Shown: piece after piece, positions 34,743 through 45,538 of the stretch
Numbering within the stretch: position 1 is the first letter of the stretch
How the letters are laid out: each line of letters starts with the position of its first letter
DNA from: Paracoccaceae bacterium
Lineage (GTDB): Bacteria; Pseudomonadota; Alphaproteobacteria; Rhodobacterales; Rhodobacteraceae
NCBI GenBank assembly: GCA_024636555.1
Contig: JAGXGW010000056.1
Coordinates: forward strand, 54,849 to 118,848
Direction of reading: 5' to 3'
Length of the DNA: 64,000 nucleotides
Position numbers and translations under genes: made by a program
The notes under the pieces: generated by a model
The model's database searches: none
Seen by the model: only the letters and a program-made list of their open reading frames with translations
What the model was told of the DNA's origin: nothing

Positions 34743-34765
34743 ATTGGTAAGAAAATATAACCAAT
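34743..34765. promoter_or_regulatory. Inverted repeat ATTGGT-N11-ACCAAT before glcD
   Basis: The arms lie 20 bases before the glcD start in an AT-rich patch. Their TTGGT/ACCAA halves resemble FadR-subfamily GntR operators (PdhR, LldR), but the spacing is wider than the usual 3-5 bases. It could be a glc operator or the DUF599 promoter region. Confidence 0.35.
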
Positions 34766-34809
34766 TTTGGCATCTGGCAAGTGTTCATGTGAGAGGCTAC
34801 AGGTTTGGC

Positions 34810-35529
34810 ATGACATGGATGGATCGCCTGGGATTATTCGGGCCGCTGGACCTGGCGGGGCTTGTGCTGCTTTTCAGCGGTTGGGTGATCATCGGATGGC
34901 GGATCGAGGCGAAAGGCGGTTGGCGTCCCTCGGTGTCGGTCCTGATGGCAGAGTATCGACGCGAATGGATGCGGATGATGGTCGAGCGTCAGATGCGGAT
35001 GTTCGACGCGCAGGTTCTCAGCACATTGCGGCAGGGTGCGTCCTTCTTCGCATCGGCCACGATGATCGCCATCGGCGGTGGTCTGGCCCTGATCGGCAAT
35101 GCCGAACGCCTGCAGGGTGTCGCCAGTGATCTGACCATGATCAATGAGCCGATCTTCGTATGGGAGATCAAACTGCTGATCACCCTGATCTTTCTCGCAA
35201 ACGCATTTTTGAAATTCGTCTGGTCGCATCGCCTGTTCGGCTATTGCGCGATTCTGATTGCCGCCGTGCCGAACGATGCCAGCGATCCAAGTGCCCTGCC
35301 GCGTGCCGAAAAAGCGGCAGAGGTGAACATCACGGCGGCGCGCAGCTTCAATCGCGGGCTGCGGTCGGTCTACTTCGCGCTGGCCAGCGCCGCGTGGTTT
35401 CTGGGCGCCCTGCCGTTGATTGCGGCCTCTGTGATCACGCTCGGCGTTCTGTGGCGACGGGAATTCGCATCGCAATCCCGCGCTGTGCTGACCGCCAAGA
35501 CCGATGAGATGGGCGGGCCACACGCATAA
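34810..35529 (+). CDS. DUF599-family membrane protein
   Basis: A 239-residue protein with four membrane segments (about 10-30, 75-95, 118-140, 185-215). The family signature region VWEIKLLITLIFLANAFLKF and FNRGLRSVYFALASAAWFLG is clear. DUF599 has no established function. The ATG at 34810 suits the family start MDRLGLFGPLD; the next ATG is 9 bases later. It is transcribed divergently from glcD. Confidence 0.8.
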   Translation: MTWMDRLGLFGPLDLAGLVLLFSGWVIIGWRIEAKGGWRPSVSVLMAEYRREWMRMMVERQMRMFDAQVLSTLRQGASFFASATMIAIGGGLALIGNAERLQGVASDLTMINEPIFVWEIKLLITLIFLANAFLKFVWSHRLFGYCAILIAAVPNDASDPSALPRAEKAAEVNITAARSFNRGLRSVYFALASAAWFLGALPLIAASVITLGVLWRREFASQSRAVLTAKTDEMGGPHA

Positions 35530-35545
35530 CGCAAGCGGCCCGCAC

Positions 35546-37600
35546 CTAGCCCTGACGCCGCCCCTCGCGCAGCCACGCGCCTACAATCAGCCCCGCTGCC
35601 AGCAACAGAACCAGCCAAGATGGCAGCAAAGGCATCTGCCGCAGATCACGCGTCTCGAAAGCCTCGCGCGGGGTCAGCCCGATCCAGCCGCGCCCGGCAG
35701 CGGGACGCCCCGCGCTGACCTCCCGGATCGTCGGAAGCCCGTCATCCAGCGCCAGAACGCCGCCGCGCAAACTGTCGATCGCGGGTTTCATCACGGCACC
35801 CGTGGCAATGGTCTGCTCGAATTCGCGCGGCGCTGCAGGGCCGAGGCCGATGACAGCGGCTTCCTCTCCGTCCGTCAGACGGTAGAGCCCGATCTCCGGC
35901 CCCTCGTATTCCACCTCGAAACGGCCGGGGCTGGTTTCGGTCAGGTCAAGCTCCACCTCTTCGCCGCTGGGCGTGGTCACGGTCACCGGGCCTGTGCTGT
36001 CATCCAGCGTGCGCCGGATGATCCGCATGCGTTGTCCTGTCGGTTCGGCCCAGATCGCCTCTTCCTCCAGTTCCGGCTCTTTCATCATCCAGTGCGCCAG
36101 ACGCCGCAGCAATTCCAGTTGCGGGCCGCCGCCCTCAAAGCCACGGTCCCAAAGCCATGCCTGATCCGAGGCCAGAAGCGCGATACGCCCCTCATCAACC
36201 CTGTCGAGGATCAGCAAAGGTCTGTCATCAACGCCCGACATCACAACATTCCCGCTCTCGGTCTCGAGGTCGATCTGGCGCAACCAGCGGCCCCAATTGT
36301 CCTGACCCTCAGGTGCCAGCCCCGCCGTGACCGGATGGCGCTGGCCCAGATCGGTGATCCGGGGCACGTAGCCTTCCTCGATCACACGCGCTGTGGGACG
36401 TGCCGGAAGCACAGTCGAGAGCGGTGAGCGGTAGAGCGATGCGGCTGAGGCAAAATCCGGCCCCGCGGCAACCAGAACCGCACCGCCGTTACGCACATAA
36501 TCCGCAACATTCTCCAGATAGAGCGAGGGCAGGATGCCGCGGCGCTTGTAGCGGTCGAAGATGATGAGATCGAAATCCTCGATCTTCTCCATGAACAGTT
36601 CCCGCGTGGGAAAGGCGATCAGTGACAGTTCCGAGACGGGCACGCCGTCCTGTTTGTCCGGTGGCCGCAGAATGGTGAAATGCACCAGATCGACAGAGCT
36701 GTCCGATTTCAGAAGATTGCGCCACGTGCGACCACCTGCATGCGGCTGTCCCGAGACCAGAAGCACCCGCAGGCGGTCACGAACGCCGTTGATCTGCACC
36801 AATGCGGTGTTGTTGCGATCCGTCAGTTCGCCCTCGGCCTCGGGAACGGTGAACTGGATGACGTTGCGCCCGGCATGGGGCAGGGTCACCGGCAGTTCGA
36901 AAGAGCGTCCGATCTCGATCTCGAAGCGTTGCGGCTCGGCCCCGTCGACAGAGATATCCAGCGGCGCACGGGTAACCCCTGCCGGTGCGGCACCCATATC
37001 CTCGACGCGCAGGGTGAGCATGACCGGCTCGCCCAGAATGGCGAAGGCCGGTGCATTCTCAACGATCAGGCGACGGTCCCAGTCGTCCGGCAGGCCGGTG
37101 TGCAGAAGATGCAACGGCGCAGGCATATCCTGCGCGCGCTCCATATCATGCGCGATGCCGTCGCTCAGCGCGATGATGCCGGAAATCCGCCCGCGCGGTT
37201 CCTGCGCCAGTGCTTCATTCAGGGAGGACATGAGCAAAGTGCCGCTATCGCCCTCACCATCCGGAACATCGATCCGACGCACTTCGGTGTTGGCCCGCGC
37301 CGTCAACCGCGCCTCGAGCGCATCCGCCGCCTCCGCTGTCCGCTCCGCGCGCGCGCCCAATGACTGACTGGCGGAATCGTCAACCAGCATCAGCACGATA
37401 TCGGACAGCGGTGCGCGATCCTCCTCCTGCCAGCTAGGGCCCGAAAGCGCCGCAAGCACGACCAGTCCCGCCAGCAGACGCAGCGCCCATCCCGCCAGCC
37501 CGCGCACCAGTGCCAGTGTCGCAGCCACAGCGACAACCGCGCCCAGAACAGCCAGCACCGCCCAAGGCAGCAAAGGATCAAAGATGATCTGTCCGGTCAT
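35546..37600 (-). CDS. Large membrane protein with VWA/amidotransferase-like region
   Basis: The 684-residue product has two N-terminal membrane helices (about 12-50) and a VWA-like stretch with DIVLMLVDDSASQSLG near residue 66. A glutamine-amidotransferase-like segment (DRLRVLLVSGQPHAGG ... DLIIFDRYKRRGILP ... GGAVLVAAGPDF) follows around 270-400, and a final membrane helix lies near the C-terminus. It is the last gene of the moxR-DUF58-DUF4159 cluster. In related clusters such proteins sit with MoxR ATPases in envelope or protein-maturation systems; this one's precise role is unknown. Confidence 0.8.
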   Translation of the reverse strand: MTGQIIFDPLLPWAVLAVLGAVVAVAATLALVRGLAGWALRLLAGLVVLAALSGPSWQEEDRAPLSDIVLMLVDDSASQSLGARAERTAEAADALEARLTARANTEVRRIDVPDGEGDSGTLLMSSLNEALAQEPRGRISGIIALSDGIAHDMERAQDMPAPLHLLHTGLPDDWDRRLIVENAPAFAILGEPVMLTLRVEDMGAAPAGVTRAPLDISVDGAEPQRFEIEIGRSFELPVTLPHAGRNVIQFTVPEAEGELTDRNNTALVQINGVRDRLRVLLVSGQPHAGGRTWRNLLKSDSSVDLVHFTILRPPDKQDGVPVSELSLIAFPTRELFMEKIEDFDLIIFDRYKRRGILPSLYLENVADYVRNGGAVLVAAGPDFASAASLYRSPLSTVLPARPTARVIEEGYVPRITDLGQRHPVTAGLAPEGQDNWGRWLRQIDLETESGNVVMSGVDDRPLLILDRVDEGRIALLASDQAWLWDRGFEGGGPQLELLRRLAHWMMKEPELEEEAIWAEPTGQRMRIIRRTLDDSTGPVTVTTPSGEEVELDLTETSPGRFEVEYEGPEIGLYRLTDGEEAAVIGLGPAAPREFEQTIATGAVMKPAIDSLRGGVLALDDGLPTIREVSAGRPAAGRGWIGLTPREAFETRDLRQMPLLPSWLVLLLAAGLIVGAWLREGRRQG

Positions 37601-40356
37601 TGGCCCAACCTGTCCAGCAAAGCAGGCACATGGACCTGATCGGATTTATAATTCCCCGTCAGCACATGCATGATCAGGTTGACCCCGAAACGGTAGGCCA
37701 GTTCGCGCTGGCGCTCGCCCGCATAGCCGCGTCCCACCGGAAAAAGCGTATTGCCACGCCGGTCCGTGGCCCATGCGGTCGCCCAGTCGTTGCCCCCGAT
37801 CACAACAGGTGTGACCCCGTCATTCAGGTTGCGGAAGGGCATACCCTCCGCCCTTTCGGCATCCGGCGGGGACGCTTCCACCCAGATATCGCGGGCCGTA
37901 TGCCTGCCGGGAAAGTCCTGCAACAGATAGAATGTGCGCGTGATCACATGATCTTCGGGCAGCGGCTCCAGCGCCGGAATATCCAGCGGAGCCGCGATCT
38001 GCTGCAACTTCCGCCCGTTCGGGCTGGCCGCGCCAAAGCCCGCGATATCGGCATCGCGCGTATCGAACAGGATCATGCCGCCGGCCCGCAGATAACGGTT
38101 CAGCTTGTCGTAGGCTTCAGCGGACGGCGTGGGTTGATCCGGTGTGATGGGCCAGTAGAGAAAAGGGAAAAATCCGATCTCGTCGGTCTCCAGATTCACG
38201 GACATCGGCTCTTCCGGCTCGGCGGAGGTGCGGAAAAACAGCGTTTCGGACAAGCCGCGCAACCCTGCCAGCGCGGTGTCATCCAACCGCGCATCGCCTG
38301 TCACGATATGGGCAAGCCGCAGTTCCGATGTTGCGGCAATCGCGAAATCATCCCCGCTCTGCTGCTGGGCCCCGGCATCCTGCGGCAGACCGAGCATGGC
38401 CACCAGTACGAGGCCCGCCGCGCGTGCGCCGAGCAAGCGCCCCGACAAAGCCAGCGAGGCGATTACATCCGCCAGCAAAAGCGCCAGCGCCGTGGCCAGA
38501 AGATAGCCCGCCAGAGGTGTTTCCGTTGGGCGCGACAACCCTTCGACAGGAATGCGTGACGGCCAGCTTGCAGGCTGCAGAACGCTGTCTGCCATCATGG
38601 TATTGCGCGCGATCCGGCGCTCCCCGCCATCGTAAAGACCGGGCCGCAGATCGGGACCGAGAGGATCGGACAGCAATGCGGCCCCGTCAACGCCCGTCAT
38701 CGTCTGGGCGTCCTGAATGTGCCCCATCCCGTCCAGCACCGTGACCGGTTGCCATGTCGTGCCTTCCAGATCCTCGGCCGCAAGCCCCTGCCCCACCGAT
38801 GAAACCGCAAGCCGCTCCAGCATCCGCACGAAAAGACCGGACAGCGGCAATGTGGACCATTCCGCATTGGCCGTCACATGAATCAGCACAACCTGCCCCT
38901 GCCCGATGGGTTTGCGGGTGACCAGCGGCGTGCCGTCGGTCAGTTGGGCGATCACGCGGTCGGCCAGGGTGGGGTCAGGCTGCGCCATGACCTGCGCCGA
39001 AACGGTCACGTCATCGGGGATCGGCAATCCGAAAAACGGGCTGTCCTCGGTGAACGGGGCGAGCGTTTTGGGGTCGCCCCAACTCATCGCGCCACCCACG
39101 CTGCGACCGCCCGCGCGCAGGCGCACGGGCATCAGCGGGTGTTCCTCGGTCCGGCTGACTTCGCTGGCGGCCAGACGCGGCCCCGCGAAGCGCAACAGCA
39201 AACCACCCTGTTCGGTCCAGTCCAGCAGCGCTTCCTCCTCGGACGCAGAGAGCGTGGCGACATCGGCCAGTACGATCACATCCGGATTGGCGGGCAGCAC
39301 ATCGCTCAGCCCCCCCTCCAGCAAATCGGCATTCGGCGCAAGCGCCTGCCGCAGATAATGCAGCGGCGACAGCAGTTCCAACCCTTCGCGGTCATCACGC
39401 CCGGCGATCAGCGCCACTTCGCGGCGACTCAGGCTGTCATCGGACAGCGCCACGGCGCCAGCACTGCGGATGCCCTCGATCTCGACCCGTGTGATCCTTG
39501 CGCGCAGTTCTGCAGGCAGGCTCGCCTCCGTCAGTGCCTCTGTCGCGCCATTGTCGAAAGACAGCGGCAGACTCGCCAGCATGCGCGGCACACCAGATGG
39601 GTCCAGCCCATGCGCGGCAATGGTCATCTCCTGTGCTGGACCGGGGGTGGCGCGGCGCGCGCTCAGGTGCAGGACACCGTCCTCGTAACGCGCGGGCAGC
39701 AACGCAACGGGGCTGCGGCCAGAGGCAAACACCCGCACCGGTCCGCGCGATTCCAGCGTGCTCAGCAACGCATCCCGCCCGTCCATCGCCAGACCATCCG
39801 TAAACCAGAGCGTCTCGAACCCGCCCTCGGGCAGCAGCGCAGCCACGCGCTCCAACATGTCAGGTGAGGCGACCCAAGGCTGCGGCGCAAGCCCCGCGAT
39901 ACGCGCCCGCCAGAGATCGGCAGACTGGAACGCCACCTGCTCCGGCGTCGTCAGGCGCAGAACCGCCGCCGTGCGCCGCTCGCGTCCGGCCTCGGCCAGC
40001 AGGCGGTCTGCCAGTTCGGCGCGGCTGGTCCAGTCCTGCGCGCCAGGCCAGCCGCCATCCATCACAACGAGCACCGGGCCGGTGCCCGGCTGACGATCAG
40101 CCTGCGGGTTCAAGACAGGGCCAGCCAGTCCGATGATGACAGCTGCTACAGCCACCATCCGCAGCAGCAACAGCCACCAGGGCGTGCGATCCGTGACGCT
40201 TTCGTCATCCTTCAGACCAAGCAGCAACGCCACAGCCGGAAAGCGGCGGCGGATCGGGGCAGGCGGCACCGCCCGCAGGATCACCCACAGGATCGGCAGC
40301 GCCAGAAGACCGAGCAGCAGCCACGGGGCCGCGAAACCGATGGGACCAAGCATCAT
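37597..40356 (-). CDS. DUF4159/BatA-N membrane protein
   Basis: The 919-residue product starts with a BatA-type N-terminal domain (MMLGPIGFAAPWLLLGLLAL and FPAVALLLGLKDDESVTDR, two helices up to about residue 85). A VWA-like middle follows, then two membrane segments near 620-680. The C-terminal DUF4159 domain includes FPFLYWPITPDQPTPS, GGMILFDTRDAD and a final YRFGVNLIMHVLTGNYKSDQ. It starts by ATGA overlap with the DUF58 gene. It is probably an inner-membrane partner of MoxR; the molecular function is not established. Confidence 0.85.
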   Translation of the reverse strand: MMLGPIGFAAPWLLLGLLALPILWVILRAVPPAPIRRRFPAVALLLGLKDDESVTDRTPWWLLLLRMVAVAAVIIGLAGPVLNPQADRQPGTGPVLVVMDGGWPGAQDWTSRAELADRLLAEAGRERRTAAVLRLTTPEQVAFQSADLWRARIAGLAPQPWVASPDMLERVAALLPEGGFETLWFTDGLAMDGRDALLSTLESRGPVRVFASGRSPVALLPARYEDGVLHLSARRATPGPAQEMTIAAHGLDPSGVPRMLASLPLSFDNGATEALTEASLPAELRARITRVEIEGIRSAGAVALSDDSLSRREVALIAGRDDREGLELLSPLHYLRQALAPNADLLEGGLSDVLPANPDVIVLADVATLSASEEEALLDWTEQGGLLLRFAGPRLAASEVSRTEEHPLMPVRLRAGGRSVGGAMSWGDPKTLAPFTEDSPFFGLPIPDDVTVSAQVMAQPDPTLADRVIAQLTDGTPLVTRKPIGQGQVVLIHVTANAEWSTLPLSGLFVRMLERLAVSSVGQGLAAEDLEGTTWQPVTVLDGMGHIQDAQTMTGVDGAALLSDPLGPDLRPGLYDGGERRIARNTMMADSVLQPASWPSRIPVEGLSRPTETPLAGYLLATALALLLADVIASLALSGRLLGARAAGLVLVAMLGLPQDAGAQQQSGDDFAIAATSELRLAHIVTGDARLDDTALAGLRGLSETLFFRTSAEPEEPMSVNLETDEIGFFPFLYWPITPDQPTPSAEAYDKLNRYLRAGGMILFDTRDADIAGFGAASPNGRKLQQIAAPLDIPALEPLPEDHVITRTFYLLQDFPGRHTARDIWVEASPPDAERAEGMPFRNLNDGVTPVVIGGNDWATAWATDRRGNTLFPVGRGYAGERQRELAYRFGVNLIMHVLTGNYKSDQVHVPALLDRLGQ

Positions 40357-41227
40357 TTGCCCGCCCCCCGCTCCAGCGCGCGCCAGATCCAGAGCAAGAT
40401 CGATTGCGCGGAGGCATCGGTATGGTGGCACTGGTATTGCCAGCCGGTTGATGCGCAGAGATCGGAAAGAGCGGCCTTGCGCGCTGCCAGTCGCTCCAGA
40501 TAGCGGCCGCGCAGATCGCCGGCTTTCAGCGTCTCATGGGCGATGGTGCCGCCCATGCTCTGGAATATCGTGCGCCCCTGAAAGGGAAAGGCTTCCTCGG
40601 ACGGGTCCAGCACCTGCAACAGGACACCGCGCACACCGCGATCGGCGGCTTTGGTCAGCGCGGCCTCGACGGGAGCCATATCCGAGAGGAAATCCGAGAT
40701 GAACATGGCGCGGGCCTGCGGGATCATTGCGCGGGCCTCGGGCAATCCGTAATCGGCAGCATCGTCCTGCGAGAGCATCTCGGCCAGACGCAAAAGCTGC
40801 GCGTTGCCGCGACGCGGTGGCAGGTCTGTCCCCGTCAGGCCCACACGCTCCCCGCCGCGCACCAGAAGCACGGCGACCGCCAAGGCCAGCAGGCGCGCGC
40901 GATCCGCCTTTTCGGGCAGGTTAGAGCCTGATGTGAACCGCATGGAGGCTGCCTGATCCACCCAGAGCATCACGCTTTGCGCGATCTGCCATTCGCGTTC
41001 GCGTACGAATTGCGTATCGCCCCGCGCCGATCTGCGCCAGTCGATCATCCGCAGCGGATCACCCTGCTGCACCGGACGGTATTGCCAGAAATCATCTCCC
41101 TGCCCCGCGCGACGGCGTCCATGCTCGCCAAGCAGGACGGTGCCGGCAAGTTGCTCGGCCCGGGCCAGAAGCGGCGGAAAGCGGGCGGCCTCCGCCTCGG
41201 CTCTGGCGCGCAGGGTCAGCGGATATG

Positions 41228-41231
<4 letters not shown>
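40353..41231 (-). CDS. DUF58 domain protein
   Basis: The 292-residue product carries the DUF58 signature YRPVQQGDPLRMIDWRRSAR near residue 52 and a degenerate VWA fold (VMLWVDQAASMRFTSG). DUF58 proteins almost always accompany MoxR AAA+ ATPases, as here. The start is a GTG overlapping the moxR stop (GTGA). The long in-frame region upstream belongs to the antisense of moxR and is not used. Confidence 0.88.
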
Positions 41232-42235
<1,004 letters not shown>

Positions 42236-42292
42236 GGTAATCTCTCCTTTGAACCCTAACTAGGTAACATGATAGTATCTTGGGAAAGGCAA

Positions 42293-42889
42293 ATGGCAAA
42301 AGCAATGAGCGGACAAATGATCGTGACTCCTTCGGCGGAAGGCATCGCTGCCTCTGTCAAGGCAGCCAAGGGGCGCGGGCTGCCGCCCGTGCAAGACTGG
42401 AATCCCCCCTTCTGCGGTGATCTGGACATGCGGATCGCCCGTGACGGAACGTGGTTTTACGAGGGTACGCCCATCGGACGGCCCGGCTTGGTGCGGTTGT
42501 TCTCGACCATCCTGCGCAAGGATGGCGAAGATTATTTTCTGGTCACGCCGGTCGAAAAAGTCGGAATCACCGTCGAGGACGCGCCTTTTCTGGCTGTCGA
42601 TTTCGAGCGTGACGGCGAGGGGCAGGAGCAAAAGCTGACCTTTCACACCAATGTGGGCGATAGCGTCATCGCCAGCGCGCAAACGCCGCTACGGTTTGTA
42701 CGCGACGCGAGCGGGGAGCCCTCTCCTTACGTCATGGTACGGGCGGGCCTCGAAGCGCTGATCGATCGCAAGAGCTTTTACAGGTTGGTCGAACTCGGCG
42801 ACGAGCACGATGTGGACGGCGTTTTATGGTTCGGTGTCTGGTCGGACGGCACCTTTTTCGAGATGATCCCGGCGGCTGAACTGCCCTGA
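42293..42889 (+). CDS. DUF1285 domain protein
   Basis: A 198-residue soluble protein with the DUF1285 pattern: PPFCGDLDMRIARDGTWFYE near residue 40, GTPIGRPGLVRLFSTILRKD, and YFLVTPVEKVGITVEDAPF. Function unknown. AAAGG precedes the ATG at 42293; upstream or downstream in-frame ATGs are possible. Its last 112 bases overlap the 3' end of the convergent flippase-like gene, unusual for this compact region. Confidence 0.82.
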   Translation: MAKAMSGQMIVTPSAEGIAASVKAAKGRGLPPVQDWNPPFCGDLDMRIARDGTWFYEGTPIGRPGLVRLFSTILRKDGEDYFLVTPVEKVGITVEDAPFLAVDFERDGEGQEQKLTFHTNVGDSVIASAQTPLRFVRDASGEPSPYVMVRAGLEALIDRKSFYRLVELGDEHDVDGVLWFGVWSDGTFFEMIPAAELP

Positions 42890-43836
42890 TCCCCGGTCGG
42901 ATCGGTCTCACCGGACGCGCCATAGGCGCGCTGCAAGACAAACGGCAAAGCGGGCAGCACGCTGACCATGAACACCAGACCAAAGGCAAAGCTCGCGGCG
43001 AAGCCTTCGGTCGCCGTGGCGCCGATCGCCGGGAACAAGGCGGAGGCAGCCCCCTCCCGCAGGCCCCAGCCACTGACCGAAATCGGCACCAGCATCGTAA
43101 AGAGAATCAGCGGCACCACGATCATGATCGAGGTCAGGGGCAGTGCCGTGCCCGTTGCCCGCGCACAAAGGGCAAATGCGAGCAGGTTCAGCGCCGTGGT
43201 GCCAAGGCTGAGCAGGACCTGACGCGGCAACACGGATGGCGAAAGAACCGCTCTCGCGAAATCCTGCATCCATTCACGCAGATGCCGCCCCGCGATGCTG
43301 CCGGTGCGCCCGACACCCCATGCCACGCAGGCCAGAACCGCCAGCGCCATCAGGGCCGCGCCCACACCCTGCGGCACCCATTCCGGCAAAGCGATACCGC
43401 CCGGTAACAGCCAGACCAGCCCGATTGTGGTCACCGTCACCACAAGCAACGCCAGTTGACCGGCGAACCGCTCGAAGATCACGGCCTGCCCCGCCCGCTT
43501 CAACCCGCCGACATGGCGCGCCCGCAGCGCCCGACCGGCATCGCCCAACACGCCGCCCGGCAAAGACTGGTTGACGATCTGCGACAGGTAATATTCCCGC
43601 ACCGCATGCGCTTTCGGGATCACCTGCCCCAAGGCACCCGCTGTCAGAACCCAGCGCAAGGCCGACAGAAAGGTCTGCGCCGTCAGGGCAAGCACGGCCG
43701 CCAGCAGCCACACCGGATCGGCATCCAGCAGCAACGCGAGCGCGGCAGGCCCGTCCACTGTCTGCCACAGCAGAACCAGCAGCGTCAGCGCTACGGCAAT
43801 GCGAAGCAACTTCAGCGTCATCTTGCGCGAGATCAC
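42778..43836 (-). CDS. Flippase-like UPF0104/LPG-synthase-transmembrane family protein
   Basis: A 352-residue protein with about eight membrane helices. It has the family motif SLPGGVLGDAGRALRARHVG near residue 95 and PISVSGWGLREGAASALFPA near residue 258. Members resemble the transmembrane domain of lysylphosphatidylglycerol synthase (AglD/MprF) and often move or process lipid-linked molecules. The last 35 or so residues are polar, Ser/Thr/Pro-rich, and encoded opposite the DUF1285 gene end. It follows the sulfatase-fold gene by 4 bases. Confidence 0.83.
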   Translation of the reverse strand: MISRKMTLKLLRIAVALTLLVLLWQTVDGPAALALLLDADPVWLLAAVLALTAQTFLSALRWVLTAGALGQVIPKAHAVREYYLSQIVNQSLPGGVLGDAGRALRARHVGGLKRAGQAVIFERFAGQLALLVVTVTTIGLVWLLPGGIALPEWVPQGVGAALMALAVLACVAWGVGRTGSIAGRHLREWMQDFARAVLSPSVLPRQVLLSLGTTALNLLAFALCARATGTALPLTSIMIVVPLILFTMLVPISVSGWGLREGAASALFPAIGATATEGFAASFAFGLVFMVSVLPALPFVLQRAYGASGETDPTGDQGSSAAGIISKKVPSDQTPNHKTPSTSCSSPSSTNL

Positions 43837-43840
43837 GTCA

Positions 43841-45538
43841 CTATCCCCCGTTCATCAGTACGGAAGCGGCTTTCGGGCCGTCAACCGGGGCCACGCTTCC
43901 GGCTGGCGCGGAACTGAAGCTTTCCAGAAGTCGGTCACGCATCGCTTCCATCGGCCACAGAGGCGCACTATCGGCCGGGACCAAGCCCGGCGTCCAACCC
44001 CAGTCATCAATGGCCCTGACCAGATCAGGCGGCCCGATGACATGGACCGGAACGTCCGAGCGCTCGTCCAGCGCGATAAATCCTGCGGTCTGATGATCAC
44101 CAACAATCACCATCAGGGGCGGGTTCCCGGCATGCAAAGCCGCATAATCGAACACGGTATCAAGACTGTAGCTGACCGCCATACGGTATTGCGCGCGCAC
44201 CCTGTCATGGTCGCGCCAGACAACGTCGGGCCGATCTCCGGACTGGGCCACCTCGTTGAACACGGTGCCGTCGCCCAGTTCATCCCAGTCGATCAGTTCC
44301 GGCACAGGCAACCAAGGGGCATGCGAGGAGATCAGCGCGATCTGCGCGAAAAGCCTGCGATCCCGTGGCGGGTCACGCAACAGCCGGTCCGTCGCAGCAA
44401 GGGTGAACTGGTCCGGCATGGTCACCCAGTTGAAGGGCAGCCCGCGATATCCCAGATCAGCGGCAGGCAGAACCGTCTCGAACCCCATCAGATCGGCTTC
44501 GGGCCAATCCAGCGTGATGGCGGGCATCACAGCGGCAGTGTGGAAACCAGATCTGGCTGCGATGTGAAAAAGCGTCTCGCGGCCACTGGCAAGGGCGGCG
44601 TGATAGCGGGCCTGCCCGTTCACGCGCATTCCGTTGGCAAAGGTCGCATGGGCCAGCCAGCTTTGACCGCCGCGCGTGGGCGAATCGAGATAGGCCGAGC
44701 GCATCTCGAGCCCCGCTTCTTCAAGTCGTTTCGTGGCCTGCTCCAGCAGGGGCCGATGCTCCTGCGCATAAAACGGTGTGTCCAGACTGGTGCGCCCATA
44801 GCTCTCGACATAGATCACCAGCACGTCACGGTCGATCAGGTCCAGCAAGTCCGCGCGTTCGGCAAACGGATCATTTCTGGCGAAGTCGTTGAACAACCGC
44901 AAATCGGCCAGCGTGTTGGTGATCAGGCGGGCGCGCTCTATGCCGACGCGGGCAGTGAAGGCTGTGCCGGGCGTATCGAACGGCACCTTCCAGCGCGCCA
45001 TCACCGCCCCCACATCGGCCACCGCCACCACAAGCGCCAGAACCGCGCCGCCACCGGCCACGAACCGTGCCGGACGCGGCAAGGGCAAGCGCGCCCAGAC
45101 GCCCATCGCCCACCACAACACGGCAGCAAGGACGACGATTGCCAGTAAAGCCCCGACAAGCGCTGCAAGTGCGGACAAGAACCCGATTGATCCCCAGAGC
45201 AACCGGAAGGCGGCGTCGATCAGGGGTATGTCTCCGACCGGATTGAACCCCCGCGTGAAGGCCGTGAACATGCCGAAATCGGCGGCTTTCAGCACCGCAA
45301 TCACAGTCATCAACAGGACAAGCACACCGCGCAGCACCTTTCCCGGATTGCCGTTTCCGATCACTGGCAGGGCCAGCAGCAGAACCGGCAGTTCCAGTGC
45401 GAACAGGCGAAACGCGCCCCATGTCATGGCGTTCGGATGGTTTGGCTGTATCAGCACAAGATGCAGGACAAGGGCTGCAACAACGGCTTGGAGACACACA
45501 ACCGCCCGCTGGCTTCGGGCCGGGGTCCGGTCTGTCAC
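43841..45538 (-). CDS. Sulfatase-fold membrane transferase (LTA-synthase/phosphoglycerol-transferase-like)
   Basis: A 565-residue protein with about five N-terminal membrane helices, then a periplasmic alkaline-phosphatase/sulfatase-fold domain. The likely nucleophile region is DVLVIYVESYGRTSLDTP near residue 240. MVIVGDHQTAGF near residue 479 carries a metal-binding Asp-His. The fold is shared by LTA synthase, OpgB and phosphoethanolamine transferases, which move head groups from phospholipids to glycans or lipids. The start overlaps the CDP-alcohol transferase stop (ATGA), linking it to lipid synthesis. Confidence 0.83.
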   Translation of the reverse strand: MTDRTPARSQRAVVCLQAVVAALVLHLVLIQPNHPNAMTWGAFRLFALELPVLLLALPVIGNGNPGKVLRGVLVLLMTVIAVLKAADFGMFTAFTRGFNPVGDIPLIDAAFRLLWGSIGFLSALAALVGALLAIVVLAAVLWWAMGVWARLPLPRPARFVAGGGAVLALVVAVADVGAVMARWKVPFDTPGTAFTARVGIERARLITNTLADLRLFNDFARNDPFAERADLLDLIDRDVLVIYVESYGRTSLDTPFYAQEHRPLLEQATKRLEEAGLEMRSAYLDSPTRGGQSWLAHATFANGMRVNGQARYHAALASGRETLFHIAARSGFHTAAVMPAITLDWPEADLMGFETVLPAADLGYRGLPFNWVTMPDQFTLAATDRLLRDPPRDRRLFAQIALISSHAPWLPVPELIDWDELGDGTVFNEVAQSGDRPDVVWRDHDRVRAQYRMAVSYSLDTVFDYAALHAGNPPLMVIVGDHQTAGFIALDERSDVPVHVIGPPDLVRAIDDWGWTPGLVPADSAPLWPMEAMRDRLLESFSSAPAGSVAPVDGPKAASVLMNGG

